From assembly GCF_000754815.1 (NCBI RefSeq), contig NZ_KN150747.1:1333908-1397907 (forward strand): a stretch of DNA of 64,000 nucleotides, in the 5' to 3' direction. Shown here piece by piece: positions 47,522 through 59,951 of the stretch (its first letter is position 1; every line of letters starts with the position of its first letter). Under the pieces are notes generated by a model. The model was not told the origin of the DNA. It saw only the letters and a list, made by a program, of their open reading frames with translations, and ran no database searches. The translations under genes were made by a program, and so were the position numbers. The stretch comes from Yersinia ruckeri ATCC 29473 (GTDB lineage: Bacteria > Pseudomonadota > Gammaproteobacteria > Enterobacterales > Enterobacteriaceae).

Positions 47522-49053
47522 ATATCGGCCTTTAGCTGAGACAAGTGACCAAAGACTCGCGAGATTTCATCTAAGCTGGTAATTCCTTCCCTAACTGCAT
47601 TTAATCCGGCATTGAGCAGGGTATCATTTTCCCGGATAAAATCAGTACAGACTGAGGATTCCAGATTGCCACCTTGCGCCAGTATTTTTTGGATGGATCC
47701 GGTGATAGGCAGCATTTCATAAATACCTGTTCGACCATAATATCCTCCATTGCAATGCTCGCATCCAGTGGCTTGCCAGTGTGAAAGCGGCTCTGTCCAC
47801 ACCGAGGGGAGAAGCGTCACTGGTTGTGATGCGCGTTGTTTGCATTGCTGACACAGGCGACGCACCAGCCGTTGAGCAACCGTGAGTTTTAGGCAGGATG
47901 CCAGCAGATGATGACGGACGCCCATTTGAGCAAGTCTGCTTAGTGTTTCTCGGGTTGAGTTTGTGTGTAACGTAGATAGAACGAGGTGACCGGTTAGTGC
48001 CGCTCTGACAGCAATATTTGCCGTTTCATCATCCCGTATTTCGCCAATCATGATGACATCTGGGTCTTGCCGCAGTAGCGCTCTGAGCGTTAATGCAAAG
48101 TCCAGGTCTATTTTTCTGTTGGTTTGGGTTTGATTAATACCATCAACCGTTATTTCGATAGGATCTTCCACGCTGCAAATATTACGGCACTGTTGGTTAA
48201 GGTATGACAGGCAACTGTATAATGTAACGGTCTTTCCGCTCCCTGTTGGCCCGGTGACTAATATTAAACCCTGCGGCAACGTTAGTGCCTCCTGTAGTGT
48301 TTTAAGGGCATCAGGTGTTAGCCCTAGATACTGAAGTTTCTGTTGTTGGTGACTATCGAGAATACGTAGAACGATTTTTTCACCGTACTGAGTCGGCAAT
48401 GTAGCAATACGCAGAGAGTAATTTTGCTTATCAAGATTGAGGTTAAGTTGGCCATCCTGGGGCAAGCGACGTTCAGCACTATTGAGTTTTGCCATGACTT
48501 TTAGACAAGCGCTAATACGGTTTATCAAACTGGGCGGTGGGGATATTATTGGGTGCAATATCCCGTCTATTCGCAATCGGATGCGGTAATGATGCTGGTA
48601 AGGTTCGAAATGAATATCCGATGCTCGTTTTTGAATTGCGGCACGTAATGTCTGATAAATAAAGCGAACGACGGGTATATCGCTTTCATGATTGAGCGTT
48701 GTGATATTTTGCCCATCAAATTGGTGTGACTCTGTTTTTTTCAGATCAGGTGGATGATTTTCTGCTTGTTCCGTCACCTGGAGTTCTGTATCTACATCTG
48801 ATTTTATAAAGTGGGTTCCCGGTTGTGCGTGGTGGAGATGCTGCTCTATTTTTGCTGCTGGCCACAGCACTACTTCTATTTTTAAGCCACATGCAAAACT
48901 CAGCGTATTAATAACCTCTATATTTGGGTGTTGAAGCATGGCAACAGTTAATACATTTTGGTTTATTTTCAGTGGTACTGCCTGATAGTGCAGGCAAAGC
49001 CGTGATAGTTCATCGCCGGCTTCTCCGTTATTGGTTAGGTTATTTTTATGCAT
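47518..49053 (-). CDS. hofB: Type IV pilus assembly ATPase HofB (PilB/GspE family)
   Basis: Cytoplasmic ATPase that powers pilin assembly. About 511 residues; ASDIHFEPYQHHYRIRLRID near the middle, Walker A LVTGPTGSGKTVTLYS, Asp box, Walker B DPDVIMIGEIRDDETANIA, and zinc cysteines CQQC and CEHC near the C-terminus. The ATG at 49053 overlaps the ppdD end and gives a start similar in position to E. coli HofB. A GTG/ATG pair at 49101/49098 inside ppdD is an alternative. Confidence 0.92.
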   Translation of the reverse strand: MHKNNLTNNGEAGDELSRLCLHYQAVPLKINQNVLTVAMLQHPNIEVINTLSFACGLKIEVVLWPAAKIEQHLHHAQPGTHFIKSDVDTELQVTEQAENHPPDLKKTESHQFDGQNITTLNHESDIPVVRFIYQTLRAAIQKRASDIHFEPYQHHYRIRLRIDGILHPIISPPPSLINRISACLKVMAKLNSAERRLPQDGQLNLNLDKQNYSLRIATLPTQYGEKIVLRILDSHQQQKLQYLGLTPDALKTLQEALTLPQGLILVTGPTGSGKTVTLYSCLSYLNQQCRNICSVEDPIEITVDGINQTQTNRKIDLDFALTLRALLRQDPDVIMIGEIRDDETANIAVRAALTGHLVLSTLHTNSTRETLSRLAQMGVRHHLLASCLKLTVAQRLVRRLCQQCKQRASQPVTLLPSVWTEPLSHWQATGCEHCNGGYYGRTGIYEMLPITGSIQKILAQGGNLESSVCTDFIRENDTLLNAGLNAVREGITSLDEISRVFGHLSQLKADI

Positions 49054-49492
49054 CGCTGTTTTGTGTATCTTTAAAAGCGAATATGGATTTACAGGCATCA
49101 CTCATTCCGCTGTCCTTCGCGGTACATGTGCGAGACCACTCCAAATTGCCAGAATGGTTTTTTACCGGCGTTAGAACCACACTTAATCCTTCCAGTGTTT
49201 CCTGACCTGAAATACTGATAACGCCTTGAACAACCTGAATCATTTTCACATAACGCGTAGGTTGGTTGACTGGAATCCCCTGAGCGCCTGAGTTACAGCC
49301 AGTTAATGTTGAATGTTCCATTGAACAGACTTCAATCGCCATTCGGTAGGGAGCCGCAGTTTGCAGCATATCGGTCATTGCTGCCTTTTGGATGTAACCT
49401 TGATAGGCGGGGATACCAATACCACCGAGAATAGCGATGATGACTATCGAAACCATTAATTCTATAAGCGTAAAACCGTGGGAATAATGCAT
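49046..49492 (-). CDS. ppdD: Type IV major prepilin PpdD
   Basis: Pilin subunit processed by prepilin peptidase. 148 residues; a very short leader MHYSHG then FTLIELMVSIVIIAILGGIG with the conserved Glu5 of the mature pilin. Two cysteine pairs are visible (EVC...GC near residues 56-66 and TC...AC near 125-134). GGAG lies 8 bases before the ATG. The assembly genes hofB and hofC follow. Confidence 0.94.
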   Translation of the reverse strand: MHYSHGFTLIELMVSIVIIAILGGIGIPAYQGYIQKAAMTDMLQTAAPYRMAIEVCSMEHSTLTGCNSGAQGIPVNQPTRYVKMIQVVQGVISISGQETLEGLSVVLTPVKNHSGNLEWSRTCTAKDSGMSDACKSIFAFKDTQNSDA

Positions 49493-49636
49493 TTACACAC
49501 TCCTTGTTATGAAAGACAGGGCAAGGGTGCATATTTTTTATCGGGGGTGAAAGTCGATTGAAACTGATTTGCGAGGAGTATTGGGGGTTATCGTTTGTGT
49601 TGCACAAAACGGGTGGATTCTTTCGGCGAGCCTCGC

Positions 49637-49670
49637 AAAAAAGAGCTCATTACTTTCTGAGCTCTTTTTT
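49637..49670. terminator. Bidirectional terminator between nadC and ppdD
   Basis: AAAAGAGCTCA (49639-49649) pairs with TGAGCTCTTTT (49659-49669). On the minus strand it is followed by T residues and ends the nadC transcript, 17 bases after the stop. Confidence 0.85.
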
Positions 49671-49686
49671 CTATCAGGGGAACTTG

Positions 49687-51239
<1,553 letters not shown>

Positions 51240-51371
51240 CTTTGCGGCAACCTGGGCAATCTTATTAGCGGTCACTGTCTCGTCGTTTTAGTTTTGTTTG
51301 TAACAACCGTTGCCGGGATACATAAGGCCTGATATTTCGGGCCATTGGAATGTTAAGGGAGAGGGGAACCT

Positions 51372-52226
51372 ATGACGCTGTTTACGCTTTTACTGGTATT
51401 AGCCTGGGAGCGCTTATTCAAGCTAGGCGAACACTGGCAGTTTGACCATCGGCTTGAGGTGGTTTTCCGTCGGATGCACCATTTCTCTCTGCCGCAAACT
51501 CTTGGTATGACTATTCTATCTATGGCGATAGTTAGCCTGCTATTGCAGTTGGTGCAGGGCTATTTATTCGGTTTTCTTCAACTATTGCTGTGGGTTTTTA
51601 TTTGCCTGCTCTGTATCGGTGCAGGTGGGATAAGAAAACATTATCGGGCTTACTTGAAAGCGACTCGTCAAGGGGATACCGATGCCAGTACTCAAATGGC
51701 AGCAGAATTAGCGTTGATTCATGGTCTTCCTGTTGATTGTGGTGAAAAAGACCGGTTACAGGCGCTGCAAAACGCATTGCTCTGGATTAATTTTCGCTAC
51801 TATCTTGCTCCCTTATTCTGGTTTGTTGCCTGCGGTTCCTATGGTCCGGTAGCATTAGTGGGCTATACATTCCTGAGGGCTTATCAGACTTGGTTGGCCC
51901 GCCATCAGACGCCGTTACAACGCTCCCAGTCTGGTATTGATAGCATTTTGCATTGGCTGGACTGGATACCAGTACGTCTGGTGGGCGTTGCTTACTCATT
52001 ACTAGGACATGGAGAAAGGGCATTGCCAGCTTGGTTCGCATCGTTGGGTGACTGTCGTTCTTCTCAATATCAAGTGTTGACCCAACTGGCACAATATTCA
52101 CTGGCGCGTGAACCTCATTTAGACCCGGTGCAGACACCAAGATCAGCTGTATCTTTAGCGCGAAAAGTTACACTAACAGTGATTGTCGTAGTCGCGTTAT
52201 TAACGATTTATGGTGCGTTGGTCTAG
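51372..52226 (+). CDS. ampE: Inner-membrane protein AmpE
   Basis: Membrane protein of unclear biochemical role, encoded with ampD and proposed to take part in beta-lactam signalling. 284 residues, about four membrane helices (around 40-85, 140-165 and 262-280); the start [21 protein letters not shown] is typical. GGGAGAGGGG lies upstream of the ATG. Confidence 0.93.
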   Translation: MTLFTLLLVLAWERLFKLGEHWQFDHRLEVVFRRMHHFSLPQTLGMTILSMAIVSLLLQLVQGYLFGFLQLLLWVFICLLCIGAGGIRKHYRAYLKATRQGDTDASTQMAAELALIHGLPVDCGEKDRLQALQNALLWINFRYYLAPLFWFVACGSYGPVALVGYTFLRAYQTWLARHQTPLQRSQSGIDSILHWLDWIPVRLVGVAYSLLGHGERALPAWFASLGDCRSSQYQVLTQLAQYSLAREPHLDPVQTPRSAVSLARKVTLTVIVVVALLTIYGALV

Positions 52227-52275
52227 GGTATAGGACATTACTGACGTATTTTGATGCATGCATGTTGGTAGGGCG

Positions 52276-52326
52276 CGGTATATTCCAGGGTAAACATCTG
52301 GTGCTGGAATATACCGTCAGCGGTTT
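52276..52326. repeat. Perfect 13-base inverted repeat downstream of ampE
   Basis: CGGTATATTCCAG (52276-52288) and CTGGAATATACCG (52314-52326) with a 25-base loop. It lies in the 145 bases between convergent ampE and aroP; no T run follows. Confidence 0.8.
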
Positions 52327-52342
52327 GGCTCGCGCATCAGCT

Positions 52343-52370
52343 TATTCCGCTGCTGATGCGTTGTGGTGTT
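52343..52370 (-). terminator. Hairpin immediately downstream of aroP
   Basis: CGCATCAGC (52343-52351) pairs with GCTGATGCG (52362-52370). It begins one base after the aroP stop on the minus strand. There is no clear T run, so it may protect the mRNA end instead of terminating. Confidence 0.55.
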
Positions 52371-52371
52371 A

Positions 52372-53727
52372 TCAGGATTTGGCGCGTTTTTTTAACATAT
52401 AACCCACGGCCAACAGCAAAACCCATACCGGAATCAGCAGTACTGAAATCTGAATACCCGGTGTTAAGCACATAATCACCAAAATACCGGCCATAAAGGC
52501 CAGACACAGATAATTACTGAACGGATACCAGAAGGCTTTAAATTTCGGCTCGATACCTTCGCGGTTTTTGGTTGCGCGGAATTTCAAGTGAGCGAGGCTA
52601 ATCATCGCCCAGTTGATCACGAGCGCGGAAACCACCAATGCCATCAATAATTCAAAAGCACGGCCTGGGATCAGATAGTTAATCAGCACACAAAAAGCCG
52701 TGGCGAATGCTGAAACCGCAATGGCAATCACTGGAACCCCACGACCATCGACTTTCAACAGCATTTTCGGGCCATTGCCCTGTTTGGCTAAACCAAACAG
52801 CATGCGACTGTTACAGTAAACGCAACTGTTGTAAACCGACAATGCTGCTGTCAATACAACGATGTTCAACACCGTTGCCACCACATTGCTGTTCAATGCA
52901 TGGAAAATCAGTACAAATGGACTGCCGCCTTCGACAACTTTGCCCCACGGGTATAGTGACAGCAAAATCGTGAGAGAACCAATATAAAACAGTAGGATGC
53001 GATAGATAACCTGATTGGTGGCTTTAGGGATGCTTTCGGCTGGATTTTCTGCTTCTGCTGCGGTGATACCGACTAATTCAAGACCACCGAAAGAGAACAT
53101 AATCACTGCCATTGCCATCACCAAGCCCATGATGCCATTGGGGAAGAAACCGCCCTGTGCCCATAAATTGGTCACTGTGGCTTCTGGGCCACCTTGTCCG
53201 CTCAGTAATAACCAGCCGCCAAACAGGATCATGGCGATGATGGCGAGTACTTTAATCAGGGCAAACCAGAACTCCATCTCGCCGTAAACTTTGACATTCG
53301 CCAAGTTGATGGCATTAATGGCGAGGAAGAACACAGCGGCAGATACCCAGGTCGGGATCTCCGGCCACCAGTATTGGACATAGATACCCACGGCGGTGAG
53401 CTCTGCCATTGCCACCAATACGTAAAGCACCCAATAGTTCCAGCCGGAAGCAAAACCGGCAAAATTTCCCCAGTACTTAAAAGCAAAATGACTGAATGAG
53501 CCTGCAACCGGCTCTTCAACGACCATCTCACCCAACTGGCGCATGATCAGGAATGCAATAAAACCGCCAATCGCATACCCCAGTAATACAGAAGGGCCAG
53601 CCATCTTTATGGTTTGTGCGATACCGAGAAAAAGCCCGGTGCCAATTGCACCGCCTAAGGCAATGAGCTGAATATGGCGATTTTTAAGACCACGTTTTAG
53701 CTCCGCTCCTTCTTGTTGAACACCCAT
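52372..53727 (-). CDS. aroP: Aromatic amino acid permease AroP
   Basis: APC-family proton symporter for Phe, Tyr and Trp. About 451 residues, 12 membrane helices; LKRGLKNRHIQLIALGGAIG at the start, MRQLGEMVVEEPVAGSFSHF, and FSFGGLELVGITAAEAENP. I chose the ATG at 53727 because AGAGGA lies 8 bases upstream; an in-frame ATG at 53745 would add six residues. PheP or another APC permease is possible, but position before pdhR and similarity favour AroP. Confidence 0.94.
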   Translation of the reverse strand: MGVQQEGAELKRGLKNRHIQLIALGGAIGTGLFLGIAQTIKMAGPSVLLGYAIGGFIAFLIMRQLGEMVVEEPVAGSFSHFAFKYWGNFAGFASGWNYWVLYVLVAMAELTAVGIYVQYWWPEIPTWVSAAVFFLAINAINLANVKVYGEMEFWFALIKVLAIIAMILFGGWLLLSGQGGPEATVTNLWAQGGFFPNGIMGLVMAMAVIMFSFGGLELVGITAAEAENPAESIPKATNQVIYRILLFYIGSLTILLSLYPWGKVVEGGSPFVLIFHALNSNVVATVLNIVVLTAALSVYNSCVYCNSRMLFGLAKQGNGPKMLLKVDGRGVPVIAIAVSAFATAFCVLINYLIPGRAFELLMALVVSALVINWAMISLAHLKFRATKNREGIEPKFKAFWYPFSNYLCLAFMAGILVIMCLTPGIQISVLLIPVWVLLLAVGYMLKKRAKS

Positions 53728-53745
53728 CGTTGCATCCTCTGTCAT

Positions 53746-54337
53746 TTTGGCTCATGGCCATAAGTATTAATTGTGGTGTGTAATTCTAAAGTTCCGCTAT
53801 TTGTATTATTTCATTTACGGGTTGGTAAATTAAAAATCAACTCATTGGCTACCCATAAGGCAAGAATAGTGGTAGGCAATAATTATTGCATCTGATTTTT
53901 CTATTAATTGTCGTTGTTTTGTTCAAAACGGAAATAAAAGTGCCAATAGTGTTCTGGCAAGTGAAAGGCCATAAAGAATGGTGTGAGTGTTTTTTAGACT
54001 ATTACCGAGATGTGGGTGATTAATTAAATGGTCAAACCAGTTTTCAGCGGCACTCAATTGCATTAGAGATGTAGCAAAAGAATAATGTGAATTTAAATGC
54101 ATGCTTAAAGATTTTATATGCAATAAATGGTCAACTATAACGCTTCAGCTTGCCTATTTACCCTATTTATAATCGTTACAATTTTGGCGGGGTGAGTAAT
54201 GATATTACCGTCTATTGGTTATCACGATGCGGCGTAATATTGGTGAATTTGTTAAAATGTGCGGGCTTTCATGATTTCGGTCAAGGTCTGTATGGACAGC
54301 TAATGAATACTTTGTTACTTTATCGTCACGTTTTTGA
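53746..54337. other. Intergenic region between aroP and pdhR
   Basis: About 590 bases of AT-rich DNA holding the divergent promoters of aroP and pdhR. I see no gene. A TTTAC-N6-GTAAA inverted repeat lies at 53814-53829 upstream of aroP, opposite in sense to a TyrR box. Confidence 0.5.
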
Positions 54338-54354
54338 AATTGGTATTACCAATT
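54338..54354 (+). promoter_or_regulatory. PdhR operator
   Basis: AATTGGTATTACCAATT is a perfect palindrome matching the PdhR consensus AATTGGTnnnACCAATT, 64 bases upstream of pdhR. PdhR represses its own operon here until pyruvate releases it. Confidence 0.93.
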
Positions 54355-54418
54355 GACTCCGCGCTACTCGCAGAGATGAATTCACTCAATATGGCTGACA
54401 GCGCGACTGATAAAAAAC

Positions 54419-55183
54419 ATGGCCTACAACAAAATACGTCAACCCAAATTATCAGATGTTATCGAGCAGCAGCTTGAATACCTGATCTTGGAAGGAACAT
54501 TACGTCCGGGCGAGAAATTACCGCCTGAACGTGAGTTGGCGAAGCAATTTGATGTTTCCCGACCCTCTCTGAGAGAAGCAATCCAGCGGCTAGAGGCCAA
54601 AGGCTTGCTGTTGCGCCGTCAAGGTGGCGGTACTTTCGTACAAACCAACCTATGGCAAAGCTTTAGCGATCCGCTGGCGGAGCTATTAGCTGATCATCCT
54701 GAATCACAATTCGATTTGCTGGAAACCCGTCATGCCCTTGAAGGCATCGCCGCCTATTACGCTGCGTTGCGCGGTACTGATGAAGATCTGCACATCATTC
54801 GTGAATGTCATACTGCGATTCAACAGGCACAAAACAGCGGTGATCTGGACGCTGAAGCTGATGCCGTCATGCAATATCAAGTGGCTGTCACAGAAGCTGC
54901 GCATAATGTGGTTTTACTGCATTTGCTGCGTTGTATGGGGCCGATGTTGGAACAGAACGTCAAACAGAACTTCGAATTGCTCTACTCGCGCCGGGAAATG
55001 CTGGCAACAGTAAGCAGTCACCGCGCCGGGATATTTGAGGCGATTGTGGCTCGCGAGCCGGAAAAAGCGCGCGAAGCCTCACACCGTCACTTGGCGTTTA
55101 TTGAGGAAATTTTGTTGGATCTCAGTCGTGAGAATAGCCGCCGAGAGCGCTCGCTACGACGTCTCCAACAACGCAAGGATTAA
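54419..55183 (+). CDS. pdhR: Pyruvate dehydrogenase complex repressor PdhR
   Basis: GntR/FadR-family pyruvate-responsive repressor. 254 residues, as in E. coli; winged helix [20 protein letters not shown] with [18 protein letters not shown], and a FadR C-terminal domain with [13 protein letters not shown] and [12 protein letters not shown]. First gene of pdhR-aceE-aceF-lpd. Confidence 0.97.
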   Translation: MAYNKIRQPKLSDVIEQQLEYLILEGTLRPGEKLPPERELAKQFDVSRPSLREAIQRLEAKGLLLRRQGGGTFVQTNLWQSFSDPLAELLADHPESQFDLLETRHALEGIAAYYAALRGTDEDLHIIRECHTAIQQAQNSGDLDAEADAVMQYQVAVTEAAHNVVLLHLLRCMGPMLEQNVKQNFELLYSRREMLATVSSHRAGIFEAIVAREPEKAREASHRHLAFIEEILLDLSRENSRRERSLRRLQQRKD

Positions 55184-55255
55184 GGGCTTGTCCTCATAGA
55201 GGATCGGTTCTATGTGCTTATTTTGAGCACTAAAGCGGCAACTAAACTGATGAGC

Positions 55256-55331
55256 CTATCTTCCGGTGCTTTCACCAGGGCGCGTGTTTTAACTCTGGTT
55301 TTATGACTCTGGTTAAAACACAGGAAGATAG
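55256..55331 (+). promoter_or_regulatory. Predicted three-way-junction structure in the aceE leader
   Basis: A closing stem CTATCTTCC (55256-55264)/GGAAGATAG (55323-55331) encloses a small hairpin GGTG/CACC (55265-55276). It also encloses a 10-base stem GTGTTTTAAC (55284-55293)/GTTAAAACAC (55312-55321). The last loop repeats ACTCTGGTT twice. It lies 40 bases before aceE. The pairing is exact; a regulatory role is inferred. Confidence 0.65.
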
Positions 55332-55371
55332 ACTCCAAATAAACCATTAGAGACAGATAAGGAATACCACC

Positions 55372-58035
55372 ATGTCAGAACGTTTAATCAATGACGTGGA
55401 TCCGATCGAAACCCGTGACTGGCTACAGGCGATTGAATCGGTTATCCGTGAAGAAGGTGTTGAGCGCGCTCAGTATCTGATTGATCAGGTTTTGGGCGAA
55501 GCCCGTAAAGGCGGCGTAAGCGTAGCTGCCGGTTCCGTGAACCGCAACTACGTTAACAGCATCGCAGTAGAAGATGAACCCGCTTACCCAGGCAACCTGG
55601 ATCTGGAGCGTCGTATTCGCTCTGCCATCCGTTGGAACGCAGTGATGACCGTGCTGCGTGCGTCTAAAAAAGACCTGGATCTGGGCGGCCACATGGCATC
55701 CTTCCAGTCTTCTGCGACCTTCTACGAAGTTTGCTTCAACCACTTCTTCCGTGCTCGCAACCCAAAAGACGGTGGCGATCTGGTTTACTTCCAGGGCCAT
55801 ATTTCCCCAGGCGTTTACGCACGTGCTTTCCTGGAAGGCCGCCTAACCCAAGAGCAGATGGACAATTTCCGTCAAGAAGTTCACGGTAAAGGTTTGTCTT
55901 CTTACCCGCATCCTAAACTGATGCCTGAATTCTGGCAGTTCCCTACCGTTTCGATGGGTCTGGGGCCAATCAGCGCCATTTATCAGGCCAAGTTCCTGAA
56001 GTATCTGTCTCACCGTGGTTTGAAAGACACTTCTGCACAAACCGTTTACGCTTTCTTGGGTGATGGTGAGATGGATGAGCCAGAATCCAAAGGTGCGATC
56101 ACCATCGCTACCCGTGAGAAACTGGACAACCTGGTGTTTGTTATCAACTGTAACTTGCAGCGCCTTGATGGCCCGGTTACCGGTAATGGCAAGATCATCA
56201 ACGAATTGGAAGGCATCTTCAGCGGTGCTGGCTGGCAGGTACTGAAAGTTATCTGGGGCGGTCGTTGGGATGAGCTGCTGCGTAAAGATACCAGCGGTAA
56301 ACTGATTCAGCTGATGAATGAAACGCTGGATGGTGATTACCAGACCTTTAAATCTAAAGACGGTGCTTATGTCCGTGAACACTTCTTTGGCCGTTTCCCA
56401 GAAACTGCTGCATTAGTGAAGGACATGACCGACGACGAGATCTGGGCGCTGAACCGTGGTGGCCACGATCCGAAGAAAGTCTTCGCAGCACTGAAAAAAG
56501 CGCAAGATACCCAAGGCAAACCAACCGTAATCCTGGCGCATACCATTAAAGGTTACGGCATGGGTGAAACTGCTGAAGGTAAGAACATCGCTCACCAGGT
56601 GAAGAAAATGAACATGGAAGGGGTTCGTCACTTCCGCGATCGTTTCAATGTGCCAGTTGCCGATGCCGAAATCGAAAAACTGCCATACATCACCTTCGAG
56701 AAAGATTCCGAAGAGTACAAATATCTGCATGAACGCCGTCAGGCACTGGAAGGCTACGTGCCAACCCGTATGCCTAAGTTCACTGAAAAGCTGGAAATGC
56801 CAGCATTGTCAGATTTCAGCTCCTTGCTGGAAGAGCAGAATAAAGAAATTTCTACCACCATCGCCTTTGTTCGTGCGCTGAACGTGATGCTGAAGAACAA
56901 GTCTATCAAAGACAGAATTGTTCCAATCATCGCCGATGAAGCCCGTACTTTTGGTATGGAAGGTCTGTTCCGTCAGATCGGTATCTACAGCCCGAATGGT
57001 CAGCAATACACCCCGCAAGACCGTGAACAGGTTGCTTACTATAAAGAAGACGAAAAAGGCCAGATCCTGCAAGAAGGGATCAACGAACTGGGCGCAGCCT
57101 CTTCCTGGTTGGCCGCTGCGACTTCTTACAGCACCAACGATCTGCCGATGATTCCTTTCTATATCTACTACTCCATGTTCGGTTTCCAACGTATTGGCGA
57201 TCTGTGCTGGGCGGCAGGTGACCAACAGGCGCGTGGCTTCTTGGTCGGTGGTACCTCAGGTCGTACTACTCTGAACGGTGAAGGCCTGCAACATGAAGAT
57301 GGTCATAGCCATATTCAGTCTCTGACTATCCCGAACTGTATTTCTTACGATCCGGCTTATGCTTACGAAGTCGCTGTCATCATGCATGATGGTCTGGAAC
57401 GTATGTACGGCGAAGCGCAGGAAAACGTTTATTACTACCTGACCACGCTGAACGAAAACTATCACATGCCAGCAATGCCGCAGGGTGCAGAAGAAGGCAT
57501 CCGTAAAGGTATCTACAAGCTGGAAACTCTGGCCGGTGATAAAGGTAAAGTTCAGTTGATGAGTTCTGGTGCTATCTTGCGCCATGTTCGTGAAGCTGCC
57601 CAGATTTTGTCTGAACAGTATGGCGTGGGTTCTGACGTATACAGCGTCACTTCCTTCACCGAATTGGCACGTGATGGCCAGGATTGTGAGCGTTGGAACA
57701 TGCTGCACCCAACCGAAACTCCACGCGTTCCTTACGTAGCTCAGGTGATGAACGACGCTCCAGCTGTTGCTTCTACCGACTACATGAAGCTGTTCGCTGA
57801 ACAGATTCGTAACTTTATTCCTGCCAGCGAGTTCCGGGTTCTGGGTACAGATGGTTTCGGCCGTTCTGACAGCCGTGAAAACCTGCGTCACCACTTCGAA
57901 GTTGATTCTTCTTACGTTGTGGTTGCCGCTCTGGGTGAATTGGCTAAACGTGGCGATATCGACACCCGCGTAGTTGCAGAAGCCATTACCAAGTTTGGTA
58001 TCGACGCCGACAAAGTTAACCCGCGTCTGGCATAA
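55372..58035 (+). CDS. aceE: Pyruvate dehydrogenase E1 component AceE
   Basis: ThDP-dependent homodimeric E1 that decarboxylates pyruvate and reductively acetylates the lipoyl groups of AceF. 887 residues, as in E. coli; ThDP motif [19 protein letters not shown] ending in NCNLQ near residue 230-260, and the inner-loop histidine region [13 protein letters not shown] near 407. AAGGA precedes the ATG. The aceF gene follows after 14 bases. Confidence 0.98.
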   Translation: MSERLINDVDPIETRDWLQAIESVIREEGVERAQYLIDQVLGEARKGGVSVAAGSVNRNYVNSIAVEDEPAYPGNLDLERRIRSAIRWNAVMTVLRASKKDLDLGGHMASFQSSATFYEVCFNHFFRARNPKDGGDLVYFQGHISPGVYARAFLEGRLTQEQMDNFRQEVHGKGLSSYPHPKLMPEFWQFPTVSMGLGPISAIYQAKFLKYLSHRGLKDTSAQTVYAFLGDGEMDEPESKGAITIATREKLDNLVFVINCNLQRLDGPVTGNGKIINELEGIFSGAGWQVLKVIWGGRWDELLRKDTSGKLIQLMNETLDGDYQTFKSKDGAYVREHFFGRFPETAALVKDMTDDEIWALNRGGHDPKKVFAALKKAQDTQGKPTVILAHTIKGYGMGETAEGKNIAHQVKKMNMEGVRHFRDRFNVPVADAEIEKLPYITFEKDSEEYKYLHERRQALEGYVPTRMPKFTEKLEMPALSDFSSLLEEQNKEISTTIAFVRALNVMLKNKSIKDRIVPIIADEARTFGMEGLFRQIGIYSPNGQQYTPQDREQVAYYKEDEKGQILQEGINELGAASSWLAAATSYSTNDLPMIPFYIYYSMFGFQRIGDLCWAAGDQQARGFLVGGTSGRTTLNGEGLQHEDGHSHIQSLTIPNCISYDPAYAYEVAVIMHDGLERMYGEAQENVYYYLTTLNENYHMPAMPQGAEEGIRKGIYKLETLAGDKGKVQLMSSGAILRHVREAAQILSEQYGVGSDVYSVTSFTELARDGQDCERWNMLHPTETPRVPYVAQVMNDAPAVASTDYMKLFAEQIRNFIPASEFRVLGTDGFGRSDSRENLRHHFEVDSSYVVVAALGELAKRGDIDTRVVAEAITKFGIDADKVNPRLA

Positions 58036-58049
58036 GAGGTAAAGAGCAA

Positions 58050-59915
58050 ATGTCTATCGAAATCAATGTACCAGACATCGGTGCAGATGAAGTTGAAGTC
58101 ACCGAAATCATGGTGAAAGTTGGCGATACCGTTACAGTTGAGCAGTCGCTGATCGCTGTAGAAGGCGACAAAGCCTCTATGGAAGTTCCCTCTCCGCAAG
58201 CGGGTGTGGTGAAAGAGATTAAAGTTGCCGTTGGCGATAAAGTCGAGACTGGCAAACTGATCATGGTCTTCGAATCAGCGACAGGTGCCGTAGCGGCTCC
58301 TGCTAAAGCAGAAGAGAAAGTAGCGGCAGTCACTCCAGCACCTGCGGTCAGCGTAGTCAAAGACGTCGCGGTACCGGATATCGGTTCTGACGAAGTTGAA
58401 GTCACCGAAATCATGGTGAAAGTAGGTGATCGCATTGAGGCTGAACAGTCCCTGATCTCCGTGGAAGGTGATAAAGCTTCGATGGAAGTTCCGGCACCGT
58501 TCGCGGGTATTGTGAAAGAAATTAAAATTGCTACTGGCGATAAAGTCAGCACCGGTTCTCTGATTATGGTGTTCGAAGTTGCCGGTGCTGCGGCACCGGT
58601 AGCGACAGCTCCGGCTCCGGCAGCAGTTGCACCAGTAGCGTCAGCAGCGAAAAACGTTGAAGTGCCAGACATTGGTGATGACGAAGTTGAAGTGACCGAA
58701 GTGATGGTGAAAGTAGGCGATAAAGTCACTGCTGAACAATCACTGATCACCGTAGAAGGTGACAAGGCTTCGATGGAAGTGCCGGCACCATTCGCGGGTA
58801 CCGTGAAAGAAATCAAAATCAGCACCGGCGACAAAGTGAAAACCGGCTCTCTGATCATGGTCTTCGACGTGGAGGGCGCAGCACCGGCTGCCGCTCCTGC
58901 CCAGCAAACTGTAGCACCTGCGGCAGCGCCAGCGAAAGTCGCTGCGCCAGCGGTAAAAGCAGAGAGCAAAGGTGAGTTTACTGAGAACGACGCTTACGTC
59001 CACGCCACGCCGGTTATCCGTCGTTTGGCTCGTGAGTTTGGCGTTAATCTGGCGAAAGTGAAAGGGACTGGCCGTAAAGGTCGGATCCTGCGCGAAGACG
59101 TTCAGGCTTACGTGAAAGATGCGGTGAAACGCGCTGAAGCGGCTCCGGCAGCAGTGGCTGGCGGCGGTCTGCCTGGCATGTTGCCTTGGCCGAAAGTTGA
59201 CTTCAGCAAGTTCGGTGAAATCGAAGAAGTAGAATTGGGTCGTATCCAGAAAATTTCAGGTGCCAACCTGAGCCGTAACTGGGTCATGATTCCTCATGTT
59301 ACCCAATTCGACGAAGCCGATATTACTGAAGTTGAAGCCTTCCGTAAGCAGCAGAACATCGAAGCTGAGAAGAAGAAACAGGATCTGAAAATCACCCCGC
59401 TGGTGTTCCTGATGAAGGCTGTGGCTAAAGCGCTTGAAGAATTCCCGCGCTTTAACAGCTCTATTTCCGAAGATGGTCAGAAACTGACGCTGAAGAAATA
59501 TATCAACGTTGGTGTTGCAGTGGATACACCAAATGGCCTAGTGGTTCCGGTGTTCCGTGATGTTAACAAAAAAGGCATCGTTGAGTTGTCTCGCGAGCTG
59601 GCGGTTATCTCCAAGAAAGCACGTGACGGTAAACTGACTGCCTCTGATATGCAGGGCGGCTGCTTTACCATCTCCAGTCTGGGCGGCATTGGCGGTACGG
59701 CGTTTACGCCGATCGTCAACGCACCAGAAGTGGCTATTCTGGGTGTGTCTAAATCATCCATGAAGCCGGTTTGGAATGGTAAAGAGTTTGCTCCGCGTCT
59801 GATGCTGCCTCTGTCTCTGTCCTTCGATCACCGTGTGATTGATGGCGCGGCAGGTGCGCGTTTCGCAGCCTACATTGCCACCATTATGGCTGATATTCGC
59901 CGTTTGGTTATGTAA
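58050..59915 (+). CDS. aceF: Dihydrolipoamide acetyltransferase E2 component AceF
   Basis: Core of the pyruvate dehydrogenase complex. 621 residues: three lipoyl domains with EGDKASMEV and lipoyl-lysines near 41, 142 and 239, joined by Ala/Pro-rich linkers. A peripheral-subunit-binding domain ([20 protein letters not shown]) lies near 315, and a catalytic domain has the active site [15 protein letters not shown] near the end. The three lipoyl domains are so similar at DNA level that recombination could change their number. Confidence 0.98.
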   Translation: MSIEINVPDIGADEVEVTEIMVKVGDTVTVEQSLIAVEGDKASMEVPSPQAGVVKEIKVAVGDKVETGKLIMVFESATGAVAAPAKAEEKVAAVTPAPAVSVVKDVAVPDIGSDEVEVTEIMVKVGDRIEAEQSLISVEGDKASMEVPAPFAGIVKEIKIATGDKVSTGSLIMVFEVAGAAAPVATAPAPAAVAPVASAAKNVEVPDIGDDEVEVTEVMVKVGDKVTAEQSLITVEGDKASMEVPAPFAGTVKEIKISTGDKVKTGSLIMVFDVEGAAPAAAPAQQTVAPAAAPAKVAAPAVKAESKGEFTENDAYVHATPVIRRLAREFGVNLAKVKGTGRKGRILREDVQAYVKDAVKRAEAAPAAVAGGGLPGMLPWPKVDFSKFGEIEEVELGRIQKISGANLSRNWVMIPHVTQFDEADITEVEAFRKQQNIEAEKKKQDLKITPLVFLMKAVAKALEEFPRFNSSISEDGQKLTLKKYINVGVAVDTPNGLVVPVFRDVNKKGIVELSRELAVISKKARDGKLTASDMQGGCFTISSLGGIGGTAFTPIVNAPEVAILGVSKSSMKPVWNGKEFAPRLMLPLSLSFDHRVIDGAAGARFAAYIATIMADIRRLVM

Positions 59916-59921
59916 TCCATG

Positions 59922-59951
59922 AGGCCGGCGTTTGTGTCGGCCTTATTATTA
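59922..59951 (+). terminator. Terminator-like hairpin after aceF
   Basis: AGGCCG (59922-59927) pairs with CGGCCT (59938-59943), followed by TATTATTA. It may separate aceEF from a separate lpd transcript. The rest of the aceF-lpd gap (to 60178) shows no gene. Confidence 0.65.

Noticed and set aside
53814-53829. TyrR box upstream of aroP
   Set aside because: The repeat TTTAC-N6-GTAAA has the opposite sense to the TyrR consensus TGTAAA-N6-TTTACA.
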